DNA from: Holophagales bacterium
GTDB lineage: Bacteria; Acidobacteriota; Thermoanaerobaculia; Multivoradales; Multivoraceae
Direction of reading: 5' to 3'
NCBI GenBank assembly: GCA_009845425.1
Contig: VXZQ01000012.1
Coordinates: 62,001-126,000 of the forward strand
Length of the DNA stretch: 64,000 bases
In this document: piece after piece, positions 33,753-42,022 of the stretch
How the letters are laid out: each line of letters opens with the position of its first letter
How positions within the stretch are numbered: the stretch's first letter is position 1
The notes under the pieces: generated by a model
The model's input: only the letters and a program-made list of their open reading frames with translations
Databases searched by the model: none
Told to the model about the DNA's origin: nothing
Position numbers and translations under genes: made by a program

Positions 33753-36338
33753 GTGAGAAAACTGACCGGTGGACTCACTCTCGTGCTTGCGGGTGTGCTG
33801 GCGGCGCCGACACCGACTGCCGGCGCTGAACTGGATCCCGATCTGAGGGTCCGCGTGGACGCGCTGATCGCGGATGTCGGGCGCGCGCCGACCACTGTCT
33901 CGAACGTTGTCGAGCGCACTCCGGTGCTGTGGGAGTGGGCGAATGCCGTCTCCCTGCAGGGCGGGTTCGTGCCCAAGAACCTGCCGCTCGTCGCCTTTTT
34001 CGGACCCTTCCCCCGGCCTGGAACGGAACCGGCGCCCTTCCAGTTGGCGTCGATGGACGACTACGTGCGGCAGCTTGCCTGGCTGGAGGAGGACGAGGAG
34101 GCCCTCGGCACCGTGACGCGAACCGGGTCCGGGGTGTTCGAGGCGCGGAGCTGGGTGACCCTCGAGGTGGTCTACACGGTCGGCTCGCTCGGCATGGAGG
34201 AGGGCGGCGGGATCGTCGTCTCGACCCAGGGAATAGGCGGCTACGGTCGGCTTCAGACGACAGACCCGGCGGGCGATCACTACGTTTCCGCCCGGGTGAG
34301 CCGGGAGGGCGTCCGACTGGAGCAGGACACGCACCGGATCTGGGGTCCGTACGGCGGCTTCCGCGGCCCGGCCGGTTTCCCGACTTTCCGGGTTCGCGGC
34401 GGGGACCTTTCGCCGGGCGACACGATCGCGTTGACCTACGGGGACCGGAGCGGGGGTAGTCGTGGTCTCCGACTCGGCCAGTTCAGCAATGACCGCATCG
34501 CGCTGCCGATTCACGTCGACCCGGGTGATGGTCGGGTCTACGAGATGCCGCCCGCGACGTTCGAGGTTGTGGGCGGCGCGGCGGAGCGGGTCCATGGCTT
34601 CGCGCCGTCGATCGTCGGCACGGGCGAACCGTTCGTCATCTCGGTACGCGCCGAGGACCGGGTCTACAACCGCGCGACCCGCGACATTCCGGGCCTCCAG
34701 GTGTTTCGGGGCGGTGAGCTAGTCGCGGAGCTACCGGCCGGGCAGGCGATCCACCTGGTGGAGCTGGTGGCCGGCGCTGAGGGTGTTCATCGCTACACGT
34801 TCCGCAGCCCGGACGGCGAGGTGACGGGCGCCGCGAATCCGGTCTGGGTGCGGGCGGACCCCGAACACCGTCTGTACTGGGGCGAGACGCACGGGCATTC
34901 CGGCTTCGCCGAGGGCCAGGGCACGCCGGAGGGTTACTTCGCCTTCGCCCGCGACGATGCCCGCCTCGACTTCATCACGATGAGCGAGCACGACATCTGG
35001 CTGACGGACGGGCTGTGGGAGGAGTTGAACGAGGCGGTCCGGAAGTTTCACCGCGAGGGTGAGCTGCTGGTCTTCGCGGGTTACGAGTGGACGTCGCCCC
35101 GCCAGCGCGGCGGTCACCACAACGTGTTCTTCCGGAACGTCGGCATGCAGCGGGTGGGTGTGCAGGCAGCGCCGAACCTGTCCGATCTCTATCGCGGCCT
35201 GCGCGCCGAGTACGACACGGACGACGTCCTGATCATTCCTCACGCCCATCAGAACGGCGACTGGCGCCAGAACGACTTCCAGATGGAGAACCTGATCGAG
35301 ATCATGTCCGGCCACGGCACCTTCGAGTGGTTCGGCAGCCGGTACCTGGAGCAGGGCTTCCGCGTCGGCTTCGTGTCGGCGTCGGACGACCATCTGGGCC
35401 ACCCCGGGTACTCGGCCGGCCATCAGGCCGGCGCCTCCGGGCGGCGATCGAACATCTTCCAGTTCGGCGGTCTGGCTGCCGCCTGGGCGCCGGCGCGCAC
35501 CACCGATGCCGTTTTCGGCGCTCTTAAGTCTCGCCGCGCCTATGCGACGACGGGCGCACAGCGAATCGTGCTCGACGCCCGCCTCAACGGCGCGCCGATG
35601 GGCAGCGAACTGGACCAGACCGACCGCCGTGTGCTTGAGGGACGGGCGATCGGCACCGGGCCGATCCGTCGGGTCGACCTGATCCGTAACGGCGAAGTCG
35701 TGGCGACCTTCGACACGCGCGGCGCCGGCGGTTCGGCGCTGCCGGAGGGGCAGTTCGAGGCCCTGGTCAGCTTCTTCTCGGAGACCTGGGTCGCTATCCG
35801 GGACAACCCGCGCGGCCAGCGGCCGTGGCAGGGGACGGTGACGGTCGAAGGCGCGGGGCTGGTCAGCGGTCGCCTGACCGGAACGCCGCTGCCTGCCGAC
35901 GGCTTCGGCGTCGAAGGGAACACGGCCAGCTTCGACTTCACGACCCGGGGCTCGCGCCGGTCCTTCGCGCTGGTGCTGGAAGGCGATCCGGCGGCGGCGC
36001 GGCTCAGCCTCGAGATCGCGGCCGCCGTCGAGTACGGCACCGCGCCGACCCAGGTGCGCACTCCGCAGCGGTTCGCGGCGGCGGAGTTCACGCTCGCCCT
36101 GCCGGCGGCGCCGGGAACGTCGGCCGGCGCCCGCGGCGGCAACGAGCAGGTCTTCCACGAAGGCGACTATCGCGACAGCGTCCGCGTGGACTTCCTCGAA
36201 GGCCTCCGCGACGACGTCACCTTCCGCTTCACCGACTTCGGCGAAGAAGAGGACTGGTACTACCTCCGCGTCGAGCAGATCGACGGCCACCTCGCCTGGT
36301 CCAGCCCCTGGTGGGTCGGCGGCGAGAAGCCGCGCTAG
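33753..36338 (+). CDS. Secreted DUF3604 domain protein (second, larger paralogue)
   Basis: 861 residues from the GTG at 33753, preceded by GGGAGG at 6 bases. A signal peptide covers about 1-25 (LTLVLAGVLAAPTPTAGA). Residues 25-370 are a beta-rich N-terminal part. The DUF3604 core begins near residue 375 with LYWGETHGHSGFAEGQG, then RLDFITMSEHDIWLTD, FAGYEWTSPRQRGGHHNV, IIPHAHQNGDW and SASDDHLGHPG. The H-x-H, EHD and DDH clusters look like metal ligands of a PHP-type active site. No lipobox is present, unlike its divergent neighbour. The C-terminal 230 residues form a further beta domain. It is likely periplasmic or secreted; the substrate is unknown. Confidence 0.9.
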   Translation: MRKLTGGLTLVLAGVLAAPTPTAGAELDPDLRVRVDALIADVGRAPTTVSNVVERTPVLWEWANAVSLQGGFVPKNLPLVAFFGPFPRPGTEPAPFQLASMDDYVRQLAWLEEDEEALGTVTRTGSGVFEARSWVTLEVVYTVGSLGMEEGGGIVVSTQGIGGYGRLQTTDPAGDHYVSARVSREGVRLEQDTHRIWGPYGGFRGPAGFPTFRVRGGDLSPGDTIALTYGDRSGGSRGLRLGQFSNDRIALPIHVDPGDGRVYEMPPATFEVVGGAAERVHGFAPSIVGTGEPFVISVRAEDRVYNRATRDIPGLQVFRGGELVAELPAGQAIHLVELVAGAEGVHRYTFRSPDGEVTGAANPVWVRADPEHRLYWGETHGHSGFAEGQGTPEGYFAFARDDARLDFITMSEHDIWLTDGLWEELNEAVRKFHREGELLVFAGYEWTSPRQRGGHHNVFFRNVGMQRVGVQAAPNLSDLYRGLRAEYDTDDVLIIPHAHQNGDWRQNDFQMENLIEIMSGHGTFEWFGSRYLEQGFRVGFVSASDDHLGHPGYSAGHQAGASGRRSNIFQFGGLAAAWAPARTTDAVFGALKSRRAYATTGAQRIVLDARLNGAPMGSELDQTDRRVLEGRAIGTGPIRRVDLIRNGEVVATFDTRGAGGSALPEGQFEALVSFFSETWVAIRDNPRGQRPWQGTVTVEGAGLVSGRLTGTPLPADGFGVEGNTASFDFTTRGSRRSFALVLEGDPAAARLSLEIAAAVEYGTAPTQVRTPQRFAAAEFTLALPAAPGTSAGARGGNEQVFHEGDYRDSVRVDFLEGLRDDVTFRFTDFGEEEDWYYLRVEQIDGHLAWSSPWWVGGEKPR

Positions 36339-36467
36339 ACGGCGACGTCGCGGTGGCGACGGTGGCCCCGGACCGGCTGGAGGTCGTCGGGTGGTCGGAA
36401 CGAGTGCCGCCTGGCGCTGATGGGAAGAACGGAGGGGCGGCGGTAGGGTCTGGTCGTGGGCGGGGGT

Positions 36468-37655
36468 ATGGCTGAAAGGGAGGCGGCCGGGCTCTACGTT
36501 CACATCCCGTTCTGTTCGGCGATCTGTCCGTATTGCGACTTTGCGGTGGCGCGAGGTGGCGAGGCGGATCGGGAGCGGTTTGTTGCCGCTCTTGACAGGG
36601 AGATCGAGGAATGCGGTTCAAGTGCGGATGAAGGCGGGCCGTCGGCGGGCGGGCCGGTCTTCGAGGCTGCCCGCTTCGACACGGTGTACTTCGGGGGCGG
36701 TACGCCGTCGGCTTTGAGCGTGGAGCAGCTTGGTGCGCTTCGGCGGCGGTTGGTCGGGACGTTCGAGGTCGATCCGGGGGCCGAGTGGACGATCGAGGTG
36801 AACCCGGAGGATGCCTCGGCTGAGGCGCTGGTGGGGTGGCGCGAGCTTGGCTTCGACCGGATCAGCCTGGGGCTGCAGGCCCTGGATGATCGGGCGCTCC
36901 GCTTTCTCGGCCGGCGGCACGATGCGGCGGCGGCGTGGACGAGCGTCGAACGGGCGCGGGAGGCGGGTTTCCGGTCGGTGTCGATCGACCTCATCTACTC
37001 GCTGCCCGGGTTCGACGGTGGTTGGTGGCTTCGGACGCTGGAGGAGGCGACGGCGCTCGGGCCGGACCACATCTCCTGCTACGAACTGACGATCCACGAC
37101 GGCACGCCGTTCGGCCGGCGGCGGGACGCGGGCAGGCTGCGGGAAGCCGGCGAGGACGAGAGGGCCGCGAACTTCGTGGCTACCCACCGTCGCCTCGCGG
37201 AGCTCGGCTACGAGGGATACGAAGTCTCGAACTTCGCCCGCAGGGAAGGGGATCGGAGTCGCCACAACCGGAAGTACTGGCGGCACCAGCCCTATCTGGG
37301 CCTCGGACCCTCTTCGCACTCCTTCGCCGGTCGCAGCCGTTGGTGGAACGTCGCTCCGTGGAGAGGCTGGAGCGCGGCGATAGCGGGCGGCGACTCGCCG
37401 GTGGCTGGTCGCGAGGAGCTGACCGAGCACCAGTTGTTGCTGGAGGCCGTGATGATGGGACTTCGCCAGCGATCCGGCATCGACGGCGCCGCGCTGGAGC
37501 GGCGCTTCGGCATCGATCCGGCCGCAAGCGCCGCCGGGCAGATCGAAGCCTGGGAGAAGGCGGGCTGGCTCCGGGTGCGCGGTCGTCGCCTGGAGCCGAC
37601 CCTCGAGGGCATGGCCCGGGCCGACCGCCTGGCGGGGGAGTGGAGGCTGCCCTAG
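36468..37655 (+). CDS. hemW: Radical SAM haem chaperone HemW (coproporphyrinogen dehydrogenase-like)
   Basis: 395 residues. The radical-SAM cluster motif is CSAICPYC (Cys16, Cys20, Cys23), preceded by the family's LYVHIPFC. It is followed by the YFGGGTPSAL SAM-binding motif, the EVNPED and SLGLQALDD stretches, and the HemW C-terminal domain (HNRKYWRHQPYLGLGPSSHSF). HemN proper has CxxxCxxCxC; the fourth Cys is replaced here by Phe after Asp, as usual in HemW. HemW delivers haem to respiratory proteins such as cytochromes. I prefer the ATG at 36468 with a G-rich sequence just upstream, though a GTG at 36456 is possible. The 129 bases before it show no other feature. It overlaps the convergent TPR gene by 4 bases. 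Confidence 0.93.
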   Translation: MAEREAAGLYVHIPFCSAICPYCDFAVARGGEADRERFVAALDREIEECGSSADEGGPSAGGPVFEAARFDTVYFGGGTPSALSVEQLGALRRRLVGTFEVDPGAEWTIEVNPEDASAEALVGWRELGFDRISLGLQALDDRALRFLGRRHDAAAAWTSVERAREAGFRSVSIDLIYSLPGFDGGWWLRTLEEATALGPDHISCYELTIHDGTPFGRRRDAGRLREAGEDERAANFVATHRRLAELGYEGYEVSNFARREGDRSRHNRKYWRHQPYLGLGPSSHSFAGRSRWWNVAPWRGWSAAIAGGDSPVAGREELTEHQLLLEAVMMGLRQRSGIDGAALERRFGIDPAASAAGQIEAWEKAGWLRVRGRRLEPTLEGMARADRLAGEWRLP

Positions 37656-39301
37656 CGGAAGACCGACGCTTCTAGTTCCACGTCGGCGCTCTGCCACGCC
37701 TTCGCGAACCGCTCATCCACTTCGTCCGCTTCCTGCTCCCGGTCCTGCGCGCGCAGCGCCTCCGCGAGCCCGAACAGGGACCAGCCGTTGTGCGGGTTGT
37801 GTTCCAGGTCGCGGCGGTAGACGGCTTCGGCCTCGCTGGCCCGTCCGGCTTCGAGCAGCATGGCGCCGAGGGACTGACGGACGGGGTAGTGGAACGACGG
37901 CGGCTCGGCGTAACGGAAGCTGTCCTGGAGGGCCACGGCCGAGCGCATCTCGATGATCGCGCGGCTCATCCGGCCTCGTGCCGCCTGGATTTCGCCGGCG
38001 AGCAGGTGCTCGGTCAGGCGCACCAGGTCGGAACCGGTGGCGAAGGAGATGCTCAGCTCCGAGAGTTCCGGGCTCCTCCGCAGCTTGCCGAGCGCCCTGA
38101 GGTGTCGTCTGGCGCCGCGCGGATCGCTGCCGGCAGCCCGGGCCAGCCCCTGGGCGTAGTGCCACATCGCGGTCTGGAAGGTCTGGCCGGCGGGAGGTTG
38201 CGGCGTGTCGAGCACCTCCTGCCAGCGGCCGAACCGGACCCGCGCGAACAGAGGCGTTGCCAGGTAGTTCTGGAGGAAGGCGAGGGTTGGAGCGAGTGCG
38301 ACCGGGACTTCAGCGGCCAGGTGGTCGGCAGTCTCGATCGCGAGTTCGGCGCGGCCGCCGAAGGTGGCGGCAGCCCACAGGAAGTGGATGTTGTGGGGGT
38401 AGTAGCCGACCGCGTAGAGCCCCTGGGCGTTGCACTGTGCGATGTAGTCGACATCGGCCGCGATCGCGCGCTGGTTCGACTCCACGGCGTCGTCGTAGCG
38501 GCCGACGCGGATGTAGATGTGAGCCGGCATGTGGACCAGATGACCCGCGGCCGGCATGAGCTTGCCGAGGGCGTCGGCGCTCGGCTCGGCGAGCTGCGGT
38601 TCCCGGGCTTCCATCAGGTGGATGTAGTAGTGGTGCGCACCCGGGTGGTCGGGGTATGCCGCGATTACCCGCTCGAGGAGTTCCTTCGCCTCCAGGGTGC
38701 CCGGCTGCGCCTCGCCGCCGCGCCAGTAGTCCCAGGGCATCGTGTTCATGATCGCCGCCGCATGCAGGGTGGACGCTTCCGGGTCGTCCGGGAACCGCTT
38801 CGCGACCGCCGCGATCGCGTCGACCCACGCCGCGTCGAGTGTCTGGCGGTCGGCGTCCTCGTCGGCGGAATAGCGGCTCGCAAGAGCGTCGATCAGGGTC
38901 TGCTCACGCTCGCTTCCGCTGGCGCGCTGCTCCTGTGCCTGCTCGAGGCTCTCCAGCGCCTGGAGTTCGCGTTCGCGCGGCATCGAGTCGTTCAGGTTGC
39001 GGCCCAGGGCCAGGGCCTTGCCCCAGTGCGGCATCGGCGCTTCGGGATCGAGCCGCGTCGCCTCCTCGAACGCCCGGATTGCCTCGGCGTGGTTGAACGC
39101 GTAGACGAGGCGCAACCCCTGATCGAAGAAGCGCTGCGCTGCTTCCGACGAGGTAGTGATCGGGTAGTGCAGGTCCCCCAGGCCCTCCAGCGTCGGCGCG
39201 AGCGGTTCGCCGGCGTCGTCCGCTGTGATCGAGGAGACGCCGATCACCGGAATCGTCAACGCGACGATGGCGGTTCGCAGGATGGGTGTGCTGATCCTCA
39301 T
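37652..39301 (-). CDS. Secreted tetratricopeptide-repeat protein
   Basis: 549 residues with a signal peptide (about 1-27, ILRTAIVALTIPVIGVSS). TPR units run through the protein: the first is around residues 60-110 (AAQRFFDQGLRLVYAFNHAE followed by AIRAFEEATRLDPEAPMPHWGKA). A middle region carries HPGAHHYYIHLMEA, GHLVHMPAHIYIRVGRYDDAVESNQRAI and CNAQGLYAVGYYPHNIHFLWAA, a block I have seen in a distinctive group of long bacterial TPR proteins rich in His and Tyr. Terminal repeats (GRASEAEAVYRRDLEHNPHN) end the protein. It is probably periplasmic and a binding scaffold. No catalytic function can be claimed. It is divergent from ddl by 60 bases. Confidence 0.87.
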   Translation of the reverse strand: MRISTPILRTAIVALTIPVIGVSSITADDAGEPLAPTLEGLGDLHYPITTSSEAAQRFFDQGLRLVYAFNHAEAIRAFEEATRLDPEAPMPHWGKALALGRNLNDSMPRERELQALESLEQAQEQRASGSEREQTLIDALASRYSADEDADRQTLDAAWVDAIAAVAKRFPDDPEASTLHAAAIMNTMPWDYWRGGEAQPGTLEAKELLERVIAAYPDHPGAHHYYIHLMEAREPQLAEPSADALGKLMPAAGHLVHMPAHIYIRVGRYDDAVESNQRAIAADVDYIAQCNAQGLYAVGYYPHNIHFLWAAATFGGRAELAIETADHLAAEVPVALAPTLAFLQNYLATPLFARVRFGRWQEVLDTPQPPAGQTFQTAMWHYAQGLARAAGSDPRGARRHLRALGKLRRSPELSELSISFATGSDLVRLTEHLLAGEIQAARGRMSRAIIEMRSAVALQDSFRYAEPPSFHYPVRQSLGAMLLEAGRASEAEAVYRRDLEHNPHNGWSLFGLAEALRAQDREQEADEVDERFAKAWQSADVELEASVFR

Positions 39302-39335
39302 GGTGGTCAGAGTAACAGCGGCCGCCGAACGGCAG

Positions 39336-39341
39336 TAGCAT
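39336..39341 (+). promoter_or_regulatory. Possible -10 box for ddl (TAGCAT)
   Basis: TAGCAT ends 20 bases before the ddl ATG in the 60-base divergent spacer. The same hexamer precedes RNase D (23761-23766). No matching -35 box is evident. Confidence 0.35.
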
Positions 39342-39361
39342 CCGCTCCCGGTGGTTAAGGC

Positions 39362-40369
39362 ATGGCGCGAATCGCAGTTCTGACCGGAGGTTCGACGCCG
39401 GAAAGGACGGTCGCCCTGGCGGGGGCGGCCAAGGTCTCGGCCGCCCTGCGCGCCCGCGGCCACGACGTCACCGTGTTCGACACGATCGAACCGGGCCCGC
39501 TGGACGCCGCACTGGAGCGGCAGCGTCTGGGCCGGGCCGTCGGCACGCGCCCGCCGTCGCTGGCCGAGCTGCGCGAACTGGAAGCGCGGGAAGACCTGCA
39601 GGCCCTGGTCGGGGGCGACCTCGGCAGCCACGACGCCGTCTTCCTCGTGCTCCATGGCCGCCAGGGCGAGGGCGGCGAAGTTCAGGAGCTGCTGGAGGCC
39701 GGAGGCATCGCCTTCACTGGCAGCGACGCCCGGAGCAGCCGCCTCGCGATGGACAAGGACGAAAGCAAGCGCCGCTTCCGCGATGCTGGCATCCCGACTC
39801 CCGACTGGCTGACCTGGCCGGCCCGGCACTCGGACATCGAGGAACTTGGCCTGCCCCTGATCGTCAAGCCGTCACGGGTAGGCTCGACGGTCGGCCTGAC
39901 CCTGATGTCGGACCTCTTCGACCTCGACTCGGCGGTTGGCAAGGCCCTGACGTTCGACGACCGGGTGATCCTGGAACAGTTCCTGCCGGGCCGGGAGTAC
40001 ACCGTAGGGGTGCTGGAGGACGCAGCGCTGGGCGTCGGCGAGATCGTCCCGCCGGACGTGATCTTCGACTTCCACAGCAAGTACACGCCGGGCCGGGCCC
40101 AGGAGCTCTTTCCGGCCGAGATCGACCAAGCCCTCCAGAGCCGCTTCCGCGAGCTCGCCTTCGCGGCCCACGAGGCCCTGGCCCTCCGCGACTTCTCCCG
40201 CGTCGACTTCCGCTTGGACGCTGCGGGCTGCCCCTACTGCCTCGAGGTCAACACCCTGCCCGGCATGACCCCCACCAGCCTCCTTCCCCAGTCCGCCGCG
40301 GTCTTCGGGATCTCCTTCGAAGACCTCTGCGACCGGATGATCCGCCTGGCGCTCGCCCGCGCTTCGTAG
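39362..40369 (+). CDS. ddl: D-alanine--D-alanine ligase
   Basis: 335 residues; joins two D-alanines with ATP for the peptidoglycan precursor. ATP-grasp motifs: N-terminal MARIAVLTGGSTPER, VFLVLHGRQGEGGEVQ, AFTGSDARSSRLAMDKDESKRRF, LPLIVKPSRVGSTVGL for ATP binding, and the metal-binding C-terminus FSRVDFRLD...CLEVNTLPGMTPTSLLP. The YSKYTPG-like loop (FHSKYTPG) covers the active site. All core residues appear present. It is probably monocistronic: the upstream gene is divergent and the next gene convergent, 9 bases past its stop. I see no vancomycin-resistance context, and the loop sequence fits D-Ala rather than D-lactate specificity. Confidence 0.95.
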   Translation: MARIAVLTGGSTPERTVALAGAAKVSAALRARGHDVTVFDTIEPGPLDAALERQRLGRAVGTRPPSLAELRELEAREDLQALVGGDLGSHDAVFLVLHGRQGEGGEVQELLEAGGIAFTGSDARSSRLAMDKDESKRRFRDAGIPTPDWLTWPARHSDIEELGLPLIVKPSRVGSTVGLTLMSDLFDLDSAVGKALTFDDRVILEQFLPGREYTVGVLEDAALGVGEIVPPDVIFDFHSKYTPGRAQELFPAEIDQALQSRFRELAFAAHEALALRDFSRVDFRLDAAGCPYCLEVNTLPGMTPTSLLPQSAAVFGISFEDLCDRMIRLALARAS

Positions 40370-40378
40370 CGGCCGGCG

Positions 40379-41569
40379 CTACGCGGTAGCCGCAGCCGCC
40401 GACCGCGGCCGGTTCAGCACGCGGTCGAGCGCCCCGCGCAGGTCGGCCACCAGGTCGTCCGCGTGCTCGATTCCGATCGAGAGTCGCAGAAGCTGGTCGC
40501 TGATGCCGGCCGCGGCGCGAGCTTCCGCCGTCATCGAGGCGTGGCTCATCGTGGCCGGATGGGAAATCAGGCTCTCGACGCCGCCAAGGGACTCGGCGAA
40601 GGAGAAGCACGTCAGGTGCGAGACCAGGTGCGCCACGTCGGCGGTGTCGCCTCGGAGTTCGAAGCTCGCCATGGCGCCGAAACCGTCCTGCTGGCGACTC
40701 GCGATGTCATGGCCGGGATGCTCCGGCAGGCTCGGATGGTAGACACGCTCGACCGCGGGATGCTCACGGAGCATCCCGACCACGGCAAGCGCGTTCTCCT
40801 CGTGGCAGCGCAGGCGACTGTGCAGGGTGCGCAGGCCGCGCAGGGTCAGGTAGCTGTCGAAGGGCGCTCCGGCCACGCCCATCATGTTCGCCCACTCCTC
40901 GAAGAACTCGTGGAGTGCGGGAGTCGCCGCGACAACGGCGCCGCCGATCACGTCGCTGTGGCCGTTCAGGTACTTCGTCGTCGAGTGGATCACCACGTCG
41001 GCGCCCCGTTCGATGGGCCGCTGGAGCGCCGGCGACATGAAGGTGTTGTCGGCCACGACCAGCGCGCCGGCCTTCTTCGCGCGCCGGCACACGGCTTCCA
41101 GATCGGTGATCCGGAGCAGCGGGTTGCTGGGCGTCTCGACCAGGACCAGCTTGGGACCGGAGGCGAGGGCCGCCGCCATGGCCTCCCGGTGCGTCAGGTC
41201 GACGAAGTCGACTTCGAGCAGGCCGCGCAGCTGGTAGCGGTCCAGGAGCCGGAACGTGCCGCCGTAGCAGTCGTGGGCCGCGAGGACTCGGTCTCCCGGG
41301 TCCAGCAGTTGGCAGACCAGGGTGACGGCCGCCATGCCGGAGGCGGTGACGACCGCGCCGTGACCGCCTTCGGCGTCGGCGAGCGCACTTGCAAGGGCCG
41401 AGCGCGTCGGGTTGCCGGAGCGCGTGTAGTCGTAGGGCCGCTTGGCGTCCAGACCGGCGAACGTGAAGTTGGCTGAGAGATGCAGCGGCGGAACGACCGC
41501 TCCGTGGTGTTCGTCGGTGGCGAGCGCCGCGCGGACGGCGCGGGTTGCCGGGTCGTGGTTCCTTGTCAT
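40379..41569 (-). CDS. metB: Cystathionine gamma-synthase-type PLP enzyme (Cys/Met metabolism)
   Basis: 396 residues. Fold-type I Cys/Met metabolism enzyme with YDYTRSGNPTRSALASALA, VTASGMAAVTLV, VLVETPSNPLLRITDL, VVADNTFMSPALQRP and the PLP lysine in HSTTKYLNGHSDVIGG, ending with FAESLGGVESLISHPA and LLRLSIGIEHADDL. Members catalyse cystathionine gamma-synthesis, O-acetylhomoserine sulfhydrylation or gamma-lysis. The SAM-I riboswitch in its leader indicates methionine biosynthesis, favouring gamma-synthase or homoserine sulfhydrylase. I chose the ATG at 41569 with GGAG 6 bases upstream. Expression should fall when SAM is plentiful. The acylated homoserine donor cannot be determined from sequence. 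Confidence 0.9.
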   Translation of the reverse strand: MTRNHDPATRAVRAALATDEHHGAVVPPLHLSANFTFAGLDAKRPYDYTRSGNPTRSALASALADAEGGHGAVVTASGMAAVTLVCQLLDPGDRVLAAHDCYGGTFRLLDRYQLRGLLEVDFVDLTHREAMAAALASGPKLVLVETPSNPLLRITDLEAVCRRAKKAGALVVADNTFMSPALQRPIERGADVVIHSTTKYLNGHSDVIGGAVVAATPALHEFFEEWANMMGVAGAPFDSYLTLRGLRTLHSRLRCHEENALAVVGMLREHPAVERVYHPSLPEHPGHDIASRQQDGFGAMASFELRGDTADVAHLVSHLTCFSFAESLGGVESLISHPATMSHASMTAEARAAAGISDQLLRLSIGIEHADDLVADLRGALDRVLNRPRSAAAATA

Positions 41570-41614
41570 GTGAGTCTCCGGTCGAAAGGGTTGGGTGGTC
41601 CCGCTTGCGCGGAA

Positions 41615-41660
41615 CGGGTTCAACGCTCTCTCGAGAAGACTTCTACGGAGAGTGAACCGG
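41615..41660 (-). other. Hairpin in riboswitch expression platform
   Basis: Between the SAM aptamer and the metB-like gene the minus-strand RNA can form a stem of GGTTCA plus CTCTC with GAGAG and TGAACC. No U-run follows. It may be the terminator or antiterminator of the platform. The exact switch mechanism is not clear from sequence alone. Confidence 0.4.
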
Positions 41661-41694
41661 AGGTGGCGTCGAGACCGCGTTCATGCGGCTCTTG

Positions 41695-41821
41695 ACTCAT
41701 CTCTCGGCAAGCCCCGCCCGCAGGCGGAACTCCCGTAGGAGTTGGCACCTTCCCGGAGTTGCGAAGCCCCGGTGGTTGCCCCGGCGTCAACGGGCCTGTC
41801 CCTCAGCCGGTCTCGATGAGT
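41695..41821 (-). ncRNA. SAM-I (S-box) riboswitch aptamer
   Basis: Read on the minus strand, this region carries the conserved SAM-I core in order: P1 5' arm ACTCATC and GAGA, then GAGGGACAGGCCC (41804-41792), TTGACGCC, GGGGCAACC, later AAGGTGCCAACTCC (around 41751-41738), and the closing GAGAGATGAGT that pairs with the first arm. P1 has seven base pairs. S-adenosylmethionine binding is known to switch off downstream transcription or translation in this class. The controlled gene is the Cys/Met PLP enzyme starting at 41569. This is the main content of the otherwise non-coding stretch 41570-42022. Confidence 0.94.
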
Positions 41822-41856
41822 TGCCCCGCCACGGAGAACCGCGCCGGAGCGGGCGG

Positions 41857-41862
41857 ATTCTA
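41857..41862 (-). promoter_or_regulatory. Predicted -10 box for the riboswitch transcript (TAGAAT)
   Basis: TAGAAT on the minus strand lies about 35 bases before the first riboswitch helix, a suitable place for its promoter. No good -35 hexamer is seen. Confidence 0.4.
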
Positions 41863-41909
41863 GCAGACCGCACTTCCAGGTTGGTCGCTTCGCGTGGTTG
41901 GCACGGTGT

Positions 41910-41915
41910 TATGCT
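41910..41915 (+). promoter_or_regulatory. Possible -10 box for TonB receptor (TATGCT)
   Basis: TATGCT lies about 107 bases before the receptor ATG. No convincing -35 hexamer sits at 16-18 bases, so this is a weak call. Confidence 0.3.
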
Positions 41916-42022
41916 GCCGGTGCCCCTACTGATCTGAATTCGGCGATGGACGCCGTTTGGTTTTCTTGACTCGGTTGCCCCGCACCGCCGCGCCGGAGGT
42001 GCAAAACGGAAGGAGGCGCTGG

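Noticed and set aside
34731..36503. Minus-strand open frame of 590 codons
   Set aside because: It is antisense to the second DUF3604 protein and has shadow composition only.
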